DNA from: Bacteriovoracaceae bacterium UBA7317
GTDB taxonomy: Bacteria; Bdellovibrionota; Bacteriovoracia; Bacteriovoracales; Bacteriovoracaceae
NCBI GenBank assembly: GCA_002474345.1
Contig: DKQD01000093.1
Coordinates: 1-11,857, forward strand
DNA length: 11,857 nucleotides
Direction of reading: 5' to 3'
Of the stretch, positions 1 to 6,177 are shown piece by piece. The position numbers and the translations under genes are program-made. The notes beneath the pieces were generated by a model. The model saw only the letters and a list, made by a program, of their open reading frames with translations, was not told the origin of the DNA and did no database searches. Positions within the stretch are counted from its first letter, which is position 1, and each line of letters begins with the position of its first letter.

Positions 1-744
1 CTCCAATACGCACCACATTTTTATGTAAAAAAAGAAAATAAAAAACTGGTTTACAAAGGATTTGGGAGAGATATATTCGATTTATTTCAGGAATATTACA
101 ATACTGAGGAAAAAATCATTGCAGAAAAAAATAATAGGTCATTTCTAAAAATTAATTTTAAATATAAACCACTCCCAGTCAAACGTCTTTTAACAAGCCT
201 TTTGGATGGCAGAATAGATTTCAAGTATCCTGATAACAAATTTTGGGGACAAGGGAAGAAAAAAGAAGACCTAAAAAAGTTTGCTCGTTTTAGATATAGC
301 TCACCAGTCACTCCTTTCATAGATGGCATTCTGGCACATCCAAACTGGAAATCTAAAAATAAAAAATTTAAAACGATGGCCACAGTTTTAGGCTTCACAC
401 CCTACCCATACCTAGGAGACATAAAAAACAAAAAAGTACTCCTTCAACACTTTCCTACACTAACTAAAGTCATCAGTGTTATAGCTAAAGGTAAATTCGA
501 TGGTGCGTATGTTAATATCCAAGTTGGGCTTCACAAACAAAAAGAGTTATTAGAAAAAGGGAAGATTTCAAAGAAAAATGCCTTAATTTTTAATCAAAAC
601 CTTCCTTCTGACAAGTCGAACTACCACCTCTCAACCCTTAATCACCATCATATTATTGAAGCTTTTGATAGGTTTTTAGCTAATAAGAAATATGAGGGAA
701 GAATTAACAATTTAAGAAAAAAGCATTCATTAGACGATATATAA
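1..744 (+). CDS. Periplasmic solute-binding-like protein (SBP_bac_3 type), 5' partial
   Basis: The frame is open from the first base of the window to TAA at 742-744 (247 codons), so the true start and any signal peptide lie upstream. The fragment resembles the family-3 extracellular solute-binding fold that binds amino acids or other small ligands in the periplasm. An early G-x-D-x-x-D-L-F segment is followed by a P-V-K-R-L-L-x-x-L-L-D-G-R-I-D-F stretch (about residues 60-75), the usual 'w.R.l..l..G.iD' region. The second lobe has 'I-A-K-G-K-F-D-G-A-Y' (about 160-170), the place where these proteins carry 'l..G.vDa', and a late 'Y-H-L-S' (about 205). No permease or ATPase is adjacent, so it may be an orphan sensor-type binding protein. 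An internal TTG at 202 could be mistaken for a start but lies inside the domain. The family call is made by eye; the ligand is unknown. Confidence 0.7.
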   Translation, partial: LQYAPHFYVKKENKKLVYKGFGRDIFDLFQEYYNTEEKIIAEKNNRSFLKINFKYKPLPVKRLLTSLLDGRIDFKYPDNKFWGQGKKKEDLKKFARFRYSSPVTPFIDGILAHPNWKSKNKKFKTMATVLGFTPYPYLGDIKNKKVLLQHFPTLTKVISVIAKGKFDGAYVNIQVGLHKQKELLEKGKISKKNALIFNQNLPSDKSNYHLSTLNHHHIIEAFDRFLANKKYEGRINNLRKKHSLDDI

Positions 745-774
745 TTAGGCTCATCTTTTAATGTATTTTATTGA

Positions 775-806
775 GGTAAGGCCGTGAAAAAATGCCTTGT
801 TTCACC
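775..806. terminator. Possible hairpin between two convergent genes
   Basis: The 78 bases between the convergent stops hold two competing stems: AAGGC (778-782) with GCCTT (794-798), and GTGAAA (784-789) with TTTCAC (800-805), framed by GGT/ACC at 775-777 and 804-806. The position suits a bidirectional terminator, but neither side has a clean T-tract directly after the stem, so this is only a candidate. Confidence 0.3.
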
Positions 807-822
807 CTCTTTAATTTGGAGG

Positions 823-2388
823 TCATTCTTCTTCAGGCGTTTCCTTCTTATCTTTAATCATTTTATTAACAAGCTGTCTTAACTCGGCCATATTCTTTGA
901 ACTTATTCCATTAACAAGGGCCATACACGATTTTTCCTCACTCTCCTTAGTTATTAATGTAAGACCCATTTCAAAGGGGTCATCAATTTTAACGACTGTT
1001 CTTTCTAAAATACTAGATGGAGCAGTAAGAGAAAAAAAAGTTTCAGACATAGAATGAACTTCAACATCATGCTCACTCTTTACAATACTCCTCATATCTT
1101 TTTTGTCTAAATAATAACGCTTTTCAGTTTTTGCAAAACTTAAGGATGGATCATGAGTTAATTGCCGACCTTCTTTTTCTTCAAAACTCTTGATTATGTC
1201 TGAAGTCAATTGTAGGGAAAATTCTTTTTTTATTGGCAAAACTCTTTCATAATTTAATTTTTTCTTTAAATTGGATAAATCTTCATCTTCGTTAAATATA
1301 ATAATAAAAGGTGAAAAACCTTTGCTTTTTTTAATTAATTCAATTACTTTTCTAAAAGCTTGTAAATCATTTGGTATAAAAAATTTCGCTGGATTTCTTA
1401 CTTTCTTTTTAGAAAACACAATTATGCTTGGCATGACTTCTTTGATAACTTTACCCTCATCATCCATAAACTGATGGACTCTTATTGAATAGGAAAAGTC
1501 ATCAATTTGTTTTTGGGTCTGTTTTAATATTTCTAAGTCTTCATCAAAAAATAAAACTTTTACTCTCTTCCCAATAGAAGGTTTGTTTTTGTTATCAAAC
1601 CAATTTTCCCTCTCTTTCTTTTTCATTAATTCTAATTTTTCCATTTTCTTCAATTTTTCATCCGGATTTAACCTCTCAAGCTCATCAGGTCCTAATTCAT
1701 CTTCTAACTTTGGGTTTAAAAACTTTAAGTCATAAGAAAAACTAAAATTGTAATAAAAGTTTTCCTCTATTTTTCTTATTACTTTAAAATGGCTACCTTT
1801 CAATTCATCCACTATCCCTCCTGAAATTAAAACCTCTTCACCAATCTCTAGTTTTAAATTACATTCGACATGAATATATTCAGGTGTTACAAAACCAACT
1901 CTAAAAAAGTGAAATGCCTTTAAAGGGAAAATTAATTGATCAACTAGAGCAACTTTTTGAATTTTTGCTACATCAGGGTAAGCCAACTTCATTCCATGAA
2001 AAACAGCATCAGTTACTTCTATACTTTTATTGTAAATAACGTTAAAGCCAGCAATTAAACCCCTATAAAATTCTTCGTTTGTATTATTTAAACCGCTTAG
2101 ACCAATTAAAGGTATTCTCCTTGTTGTTGCCTGATCTTTTATAAATTTTGCTAGTTTCAGATAACTTTCTGAATAAAGTGAATAATCAATATATAAAATA
2201 TTAAGTTCTAAGGTCACCAAATCTGTCATTAACTTAAAAGCGCTTAAATTATCAATTACCTTTTTATTGAAAAAATTAAGCACAAGATTTGGATAAACCT
2301 TTTTAAAATGAGTAACTAACTTTTGAAAGTAAAGTTCATCTTCACCCAAGTAAGCCACATTGATATTACTTATACTTTTTTTTTCCAA
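823..2388 (-). CDS. Multi-domain signalling protein with two degenerate receiver-like domains and possible PilZ-like barrels
   Basis: This is a 521-aa soluble protein with no signal peptide or membrane helix. The start is TTG, supported by AAGGA seven bases upstream. Residues 8-137 look like a receiver fold: an early E16-D17, 'ILYIDY' with D68 where the phospho-acceptor would fall, 'LIGLSG', and K121 near the fifth strand. Residues 145-225 form a beta-rich stretch that could be a PilZ-like barrel but lacks the R-x-x-x-R c-di-GMP motif. A highly charged linker (about 228-265) follows. Residues 274-402 resemble a second receiver with an acidic FDED cluster (281-284), but the acceptor position reads 'IIVFSKK' with no Asp, while 'LPIKKE' (384-389) keeps a Lys. 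Residues 425-511 are another beta-rich region. Family knowledge suggests a pseudo-receiver scaffold in signalling; the domain calls are by eye and no partner is encoded next to it. It is convergent with the solute-binding gene and transcribed alone. Confidence 0.65.
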   Translation of the reverse strand: MEKKSISNINVAYLGEDELYFQKLVTHFKKVYPNLVLNFFNKKVIDNLSAFKLMTDLVTLELNILYIDYSLYSESYLKLAKFIKDQATTRRIPLIGLSGLNNTNEEFYRGLIAGFNVIYNKSIEVTDAVFHGMKLAYPDVAKIQKVALVDQLIFPLKAFHFFRVGFVTPEYIHVECNLKLEIGEEVLISGGIVDELKGSHFKVIRKIEENFYYNFSFSYDLKFLNPKLEDELGPDELERLNPDEKLKKMEKLELMKKKERENWFDNKNKPSIGKRVKVLFFDEDLEILKQTQKQIDDFSYSIRVHQFMDDEGKVIKEVMPSIIVFSKKKVRNPAKFFIPNDLQAFRKVIELIKKSKGFSPFIIIFNEDEDLSNLKKKLNYERVLPIKKEFSLQLTSDIIKSFEEKEGRQLTHDPSLSFAKTEKRYYLDKKDMRSIVKSEHDVEVHSMSETFFSLTAPSSILERTVVKIDDPFEMGLTLITKESEEKSCMALVNGISSKNMAELRQLVNKMIKDKKETPEEE

Positions 2389-2758
2389 TTACTTTTCCTT
2401 AATAATTAACCTTGATTTTTTTTTAAAAAAAGAAGTTTGCCTTAAAGGACGTCTCTATTCTTTAATTCGATAAAACGAAAGCTCAATCTCTAAAAGCCTC
2501 ATTTTTAAATTGACACTAATCATTATAATAGTAAATCTTTATATTCAGGAATAAAACAAAAGCTAGATAGGCTTTATTCAATGTTTATAAGGCCTTTTCC
2601 AACAATTAGTAAATAGTTTTTGTTTAATAATTGGAATTTAAGATTAATCGGATTTTTTCTGGTTTTTATACCATAACTTTATTTAATTGGTTTTCTCAAT
2701 AATTAACGACATTGCTTCCACTTCTTTTTGTGTTTTTAATTATTAGGTAAATGATAAC

Positions 2759-2786
2759 CTTGACACCTTAAAAACGGCTCCCAACT
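2759..2786 (+). promoter_or_regulatory. Sigma-32 (RpoH)-like heat-shock promoter for hsp20-dnaJ
   Basis: CTTGAC at 2759-2764 matches five of six bases of the proteobacterial sigma-32 -35 element (CTTGAA). After 14 bases, TCCCAACT at 2779-2786 resembles the -10 element CCCCATnT, keeping CCC, the following A and the last T. Spacing is within the known 13-15 base range. The predicted start of transcription is near 2793, giving a leader of roughly 85 bases. Position in front of two heat-shock genes supports the call. No CIRCE (HrcA) repeat was seen. Confidence 0.6.
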
Positions 2787-2864
2787 TCATTATGTGGATG
2801 AAAGACGGGCTTAAAGAGACGACTTTTACTCACAAAATTTATTAACTTGTTAACTTGCTTAATC

Positions 2865-2871
2865 TAAGGAG
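2865..2871 (+). promoter_or_regulatory. Strong Shine-Dalgarno of hsp20
   Basis: TAAGGAG lies six bases before the ATG at 2878 and fixes that start. AGGAGT (2867-2872) can pair with an upstream ACTTTT (2822-2827), a FourU-like arrangement discussed in the findings. Confidence 0.8.
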
Positions 2872-2877
2872 TTTATT

Positions 2878-3294
2878 ATGTTACCGAGAACAAGAAAATT
2901 AGCCCACCTTGACCCTTTTACTGTTGGTTTTGAGTCGATATTTGACCGCTTCGATTCTATGTTTGATTCCAAGCCATCTACTTTCCCACATTATGACCTC
3001 ATTAAACTAGATGAAGAAAACTACAAAATCCAACTTTGCCTTGCTGGATTTAAAAAAGAGGACATAACGATTTCAATTGAAGATGGAAACCTTACGATTG
3101 AAGGGGCCAACAAAACAGAGGAGTCAGGGACATACCTTCACCAAGGCATATCAGCGAGGAAGTTTAAAAGACAATTTTCGATAGCAGACACAGTAGAAGC
3201 AACAAACGCTGAAATGAGTGATGGTATTTTGACAATTAATCTTTTTAATAAAATCCCTGAATCGAAAAAGCCAAAGACAATTGCTATTTCTTAA
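2878..3294 (+). CDS. ibpA: Small heat-shock protein, IbpA/Hsp20 family
   Basis: A 138-aa ATP-independent holdase that binds unfolding proteins in the cytoplasm and keeps them refoldable by DnaK/ClpB. Length and layout match class A bacterial sHsps such as E. coli IbpA. The short N-arm carries 'TVGFESIFDRFD' (15-26), like the IbpA 'GFDRLFN' segment. The alpha-crystallin domain (about 38-125) includes 'YDLIKLDEENYKI' and 'LAGFKKEDI' (55-63), then 'YLHQGISARKFKRQF' (86-100), which corresponds to the IbpA 'YLYQGIAERNFERKF' block. A-x-x-x-x-G-I-L sits at 111-118, and the C-tail ends in an I-x-I anchor (I-A-I, 135-137) needed for oligomer assembly. The ATG has a strong TAAGGAG site six bases upstream. 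A sigma-32-like promoter precedes it and a DnaJ-like gene follows 72 bases later, pointing to a heat-shock unit. It appears intact; the family call is firm. Confidence 0.93.
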   Translation: MLPRTRKLAHLDPFTVGFESIFDRFDSMFDSKPSTFPHYDLIKLDEENYKIQLCLAGFKKEDITISIEDGNLTIEGANKTEESGTYLHQGISARKFKRQFSIADTVEATNAEMSDGILTINLFNKIPESKKPKTIAIS

Positions 3295-3306
3295 TTTAAG
3301 TTTGTA

Positions 3307-3330
3307 GGAGGGGGATTACCCCTCCGTTTT
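3307..3330 (+). terminator. GC-rich hairpin between hsp20 and dnaJ-like gene
   Basis: GGAGGGG (3307-3313) pairs perfectly with CCCCTCC (3319-3325) around a five-base GATTA loop, then GTTTTAT follows. In this AT-rich region a seven-pair GC stem is conspicuous. It looks like an intrinsic terminator with a short T-tract and so may be leaky, lowering expression of the downstream J-protein relative to the sHsp. An mRNA-stabilising 3' end for hsp20 is the alternative. Confidence 0.65.
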
Positions 3331-3366
3331 ATCAAATTATTCAAAAAGGAAAGAGAGAAACTTATT

Positions 3367-4056
3367 ATGAGCCGTGACTACTATTCCACTTTAGGGGTCC
3401 CTAAAAACGCTTCAAAAAATGATATTAAAAAAGCTTATCGTAAGTTGGCCATGAAGTACCATCCTGATAGAAATTCTGGTCAGAAAGCTGAACAAATGTT
3501 TAAAGAAGCATCCGAGGCTTATGAAGTTTTAAGCGATGATAAGAAAAGGTCTCAATACGACCAATTTGGTAAAGGCTTTAACGACTTTCAAAGCGGCGGT
3601 AACGCCAATTTCAATAACGTCCAAGACATTCTCAAAGAGATGTTCGGCAATGGATCCTCCCCCTTCGGTAATATTTTTGGAAATGGAGGACAATCCAGTG
3701 CAGGTGGTATGTTTGACAATATTTTTTCTAACTTTCAATCTCAAGGCTTTGGAGGAGCTCAAAGAGGCTTTGGAGGAAGTTCCTATCATCACCAAACAAA
3801 GCAAGATATGCATGTATCTCAAGAGTTACCCCTTACAAAGCTTCTTTTAGGATGCACTCTTAGGGTCAAAGTCCACTCAGGAAAACGGCTAGAACTTTCT
3901 ATAAAAAGAGGAACAAAGCCAGGAAGTAAAATGAGGCTTAGGGGCCAATCACCAAGTGGCGGAGACCTTATTATCGAGTTGAAAAGTCAAGTTCCCACAC
4001 AAATTTCCTCAAAAGCGGAAAGACTTCTAAAAGAACTAGAGCAAGAAGGTTTTTAA
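3367..4056 (+). CDS. Short DnaJ/CbpA-like J-domain co-chaperone with a single C-terminal substrate-binding domain
   Basis: A 229-aa type-B Hsp40 expected to stimulate the DnaK ATPase and deliver clients. The J domain (1-68) is complete: 'DYYSTLGV', '[17 protein letters not shown]' with the essential HPD at 32-34, and '[18 protein letters not shown]'. A long Gly/Phe/Asn-rich linker (about 69-140) follows. There are no CxxCxGxG zinc-finger repeats, which separates it from DnaJ proper. The C-terminal part (about 145-210) has one beta-sandwich unit: '[11 protein letters not shown]', '[15 protein letters not shown]' and 'GGDLIIEL'. CbpA and DnaJ proteins usually have two such units and more than 300 residues, so the second domain and dimerisation region appear to be missing or reduced to the final '[14 protein letters not shown]' helix. 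The ATG is preceded by a modest purine-rich GAGAG (3353-3357). It probably shares the hsp20 promoter by read-through of the intervening hairpin. Confidence 0.88.
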   Translation: MSRDYYSTLGVPKNASKNDIKKAYRKLAMKYHPDRNSGQKAEQMFKEASEAYEVLSDDKKRSQYDQFGKGFNDFQSGGNANFNNVQDILKEMFGNGSSPFGNIFGNGGQSSAGGMFDNIFSNFQSQGFGGAQRGFGGSSYHHQTKQDMHVSQELPLTKLLLGCTLRVKVHSGKRLELSIKRGTKPGSKMRLRGQSPSGGDLIIELKSQVPTQISSKAERLLKELEQEGF

Positions 4057-4106
4057 CCTATACTTTATCCACTTAAAAATACTTTTCTTCCTTCTAGAGC
4101 TTTTTT

Positions 4107-4194
4107 AAGAAAGTTATCAACTAAAACTTTCTTCTAAGATCCTTACAAAATTAATAACAAAACTTTTTACAAAATGAAAATTCAAAGTTTTTGT
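4107..4194 (+). repeat. Reiterated AAAGTTTT/AAAACTTT inverted repeats upstream of the acyltransferase-cNMP gene
   Basis: In the 198-base gap after the J-protein gene, AAGAAAGTT (4107-4115) pairs perfectly with AACTTTCTT (4125-4133). ACAAAACTTT (4157-4166) pairs with AAAGTTTTTGT (4184-4194) apart from one bulged T. All four arms share an A-rich/CTTT core. They could be operator half-sites or transcript-end hairpins; no T-tract directly follows either stem, so intrinsic termination is doubtful. Confidence 0.4.
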
Positions 4195-4254
4195 CTTAGG
4201 TTAGAAACATCCTTTTGTGATAACCTTAAATTATTGAAGTGAAGAGGAAGAGAA

Positions 4255-5241
4255 ATGGCCATTTTGATAAAAAAAGCTGAATCCACAAAAGAGATCAATG
4301 ATTCATTAAGACTCAGGTACCTGGTCTTAGAGGAATCCAAAAAAAATGTCAGTAAAATCTTCAGTTCTACTAAAAAGGTTTCAGACTTTTTTGATGTTTA
4401 TCCTGATACAGTCAATATGATCGCTTATGATACGGGCAGACCCGTTGCCACATTAAGGGCGGTGCCTTACGAAGACCCCGAAAAAGCTGGTGCAGAGTTT
4501 AGTAAGGATGAAATAGACCTTCTCAATTTGATTTTTGATTATTCAGAATCTTTTAATCAGATGAAAGGTGTGGCCTACTTTATAGATATTGTCGCAATTT
4601 CCCAGGACTATTCTCTAAATGACCTACTAATTAAGTCCATCTTCAAAGGACTTCTCAATATTCTTGCAACCAAAAAGGTTGACTCCGTTTTTTTTAATGC
4701 CCCCAAACAGTTTGAAGACCATATTAAAGAGATCGGTTTTCGAGAGCTTGCTTCTAAATTTAACAGCCCATCTCTAGGAAGAGACATAACTCCCTCCTTC
4801 CTTGATATCAGGGCGTACTACGATAATTTTATTGGAAAAATTAAAGACAGAGAAATATTGCGTTTTCAAGAAACCTTTTACTTCATAGTTTATGAAGCAG
4901 GTGAAATATGCATGACCCAAGGAGAGAAAGGAGCAACGGCTCTTTTAGTTGAGTCTGGAGAATTAGAGGTACTCATATTTAAGGACGATAATATTATACC
5001 AGTTAAATCTGTCCAGGAAGGAAACCTCGTAGGAGAAATCGGACTCGTGACGAATGAACAAAGAACTGCTTCTGCCATGGCAAGAAAACAAACAGCATGT
5101 GTGGCCTTTGATAGAGAGTTCTTTTTAGGTGTTATGAGACAACAGCCTAATAAAATGGTCGATATGTTCAAAATATTTTCAAAAAGAATTAGGTCAACCA
5201 ATGAAGAGTTGGCAAGACTTAAAAAAGGTCAAGGCGAATGA
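4255..5241 (+). CDS. GNAT/FeeM-like acyltransferase-fold protein fused to a cyclic-nucleotide-binding domain
   Basis: A 328-aa cytoplasmic protein in two parts. Residues 1-190 resemble the GNAT-related N-acyl amino acid synthase/autoinducer synthase fold: 'SLRLRYLVLEE' (17-27), 'GRPVATLRAVPY' (61-72), a strand 'VAYFIDIVAI' (106-115) where the acyl donor would dock, a helix 'LNDLLIKSIFKGLLNIL' (121-137), then 'VFFNAP' and 'IKEIGFREL' (157-165), typical of the GNAT end 'y.klGF'. Residues 205-320 are a cNMP-binding domain: 'EAGEICMTQGEKGATALLVESGELEV', then the phosphate-binding cassette 'GEIGL' (260-264) with R270-T-A, the Arg that contacts the cyclic phosphate. The fold and intact cassette suggest a cyclic-nucleotide-controlled acyltransferase, though the acyl-CoA signature is weak and it could be a pure sensor. 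Mycobacterial PatA-type enzymes combine the same two modules in the opposite order. AGGA lies six bases before the ATG. The stop overlaps the next start (ATGA). Confidence 0.75.
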   Translation: MAILIKKAESTKEINDSLRLRYLVLEESKKNVSKIFSSTKKVSDFFDVYPDTVNMIAYDTGRPVATLRAVPYEDPEKAGAEFSKDEIDLLNLIFDYSESFNQMKGVAYFIDIVAISQDYSLNDLLIKSIFKGLLNILATKKVDSVFFNAPKQFEDHIKEIGFRELASKFNSPSLGRDITPSFLDIRAYYDNFIGKIKDREILRFQETFYFIVYEAGEICMTQGEKGATALLVESGELEVLIFKDDNIIPVKSVQEGNLVGEIGLVTNEQRTASAMARKQTACVAFDREFFLGVMRQQPNKMVDMFKIFSKRIRSTNEELARLKKGQGE

Positions 5242-6137
5242 GAAAGATCTTTTATATCCTCTTTGTTTCGCATGATGAATCTCAAGCCTCTGTTTATGCT
5301 GATAAGGTCAAAAACGGATTCCCTCAAATCCCCATTAATATTGACTTTGCAACTGATGGAAGCAAAGCATTAGAAAAATTTGAAAAGTTTTATCACAGAC
5401 ATAGACAGAAAGGAGACTTCCTCCATAGACTTGTTATTTCAGATATCAATATGCCTGTTATGGATGGCCTTACACTTGTAAAAGAAATCCGTAAAACAGA
5501 AGGAAGCTCAGTTATCTTTCTTTTAGGTGATAAGGATCCAGACATAGATGACCCTGCTGTAGATTTTATTGAAACCCCCATCGTTAATTGGACTCATTTT
5601 CTATCAAAAGTTGAAAGTTTAATACCGGAAGAGTTTAGAATAACTTATGGGATGCCTAAGGCCGATACTCACATTAACAAAAAGCTTAATGAGTTTTCAG
5701 TTCAATTTCTTAAAGAAAATGGAGTCGACCAAACTAAAAAAGGTAATCTTCCGGCCTCCATCCTGCCAAAATATTTCGAGGAAGATGGGGAAGATCAGTC
5801 ACCTGTAAATTCACAAGATATAAAGGACGATAAAGATACTGTAATAAAACTTTTAAATAGAAAATTAAAAAGACTTGAAAAAACTCAGATAAAACAAGAG
5901 TTTGGATTATCTAAAAAGAGAATCCTCATTCAAACATCTATTGAGGTCATTTTCCTTGGAGGCCTTCTCTTCTACACTATTTACCTCTTTAAAGACCAAA
6001 ATGAGTTACTGAAAGCCCCTTTTAATCAATTTAAATATGTCATGGCGCTTATTACAATTTTGGCCTTCTTCTCTTACTTTTTTAGCAAAGTCTTCGAAAA
6101 ATATTTTGTCAAAAAAGAAAAGGAAAAATATAATTAG
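5238..6137 (+). CDS. Membrane-anchored response-regulator receiver protein
   Basis: A 299-aa protein whose start overlaps the previous stop as ATGA, implying translational coupling. Residues 4-128 form a CheY-like receiver: 'ILFVSHDE' with D13-E14 at the metal site, 'LVISDINMPVMDGL' with D69 as clear phospho-acceptor, and 'FIETPI' (110-115), where the usual Lys-Pro is Thr-Pro. The conserved Thr/Ser after strand four is also absent ('FLLGDKD'). Phosphorylation chemistry may therefore be altered. A charged linker and likely coiled coil (about 198-225) lead to two membrane helices, about 229-251 and 267-284, ending in a Lys-rich tail. No DNA-binding, kinase or cyclase output domain is present. 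A soluble receiver followed by C-terminal membrane anchors is unusual. Its probable partner is the upstream acyltransferase-cNMP protein. It converges on the 1058-aa gene with a 40-base gap holding no obvious terminator. Confidence 0.8.
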   Translation: MRKIFYILFVSHDESQASVYADKVKNGFPQIPINIDFATDGSKALEKFEKFYHRHRQKGDFLHRLVISDINMPVMDGLTLVKEIRKTEGSSVIFLLGDKDPDIDDPAVDFIETPIVNWTHFLSKVESLIPEEFRITYGMPKADTHINKKLNEFSVQFLKENGVDQTKKGNLPASILPKYFEEDGEDQSPVNSQDIKDDKDTVIKLLNRKLKRLEKTQIKQEFGLSKKRILIQTSIEVIFLGGLLFYTIYLFKDQNELLKAPFNQFKYVMALITILAFFSYFFSKVFEKYFVKKEKEKYN

Positions 6138-6177
6138 CTTCGTATCTTTGGCATTAATATGAGGTTATTTATCTAAA

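Larger units (their letters stand above)
2389..2877. other. 489-base divergent intergenic region
   Basis: Very AT-rich spacer between the divergent 521-aa gene and hsp20. It contains a T9/A7 run (about 2415-2430), an imperfect inverted repeat (2598-2608 with 2625-2635: 5 bp, a 2x2 mismatch, then 4 bp) and, near its right end, the sigma-32-like promoter listed separately. No ORF with a credible ribosome-binding site and no structured RNA that I recognise were seen. Confidence 0.6.

Noticed and set aside
96..398. 100-codon antisense frame on the minus strand
   Set aside because: It lies wholly opposite the solute-binding-like gene, whose frame shows clear family motifs; the antisense product is low-complexity in places and has no start signal.
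2510..2529. TTGACA followed by TATAAT
   Set aside because: The hexamers are perfect but only eight bases apart, far short of the 16-18 needed for a sigma-70 promoter.
2792..2845. 17-codon mini-ORF in the hsp20 leader
   Set aside because: It begins at an ATG close to the predicted transcript start but has no ribosome-binding site and shows no sign of being coding.
4044..4106. AGAAGG...CCTTCT stem with a following T6 as a terminator of the J-protein gene
   Set aside because: Only six pairs, a 40-base loop and a five-base gap before the T-run; too weak to list as a terminator.
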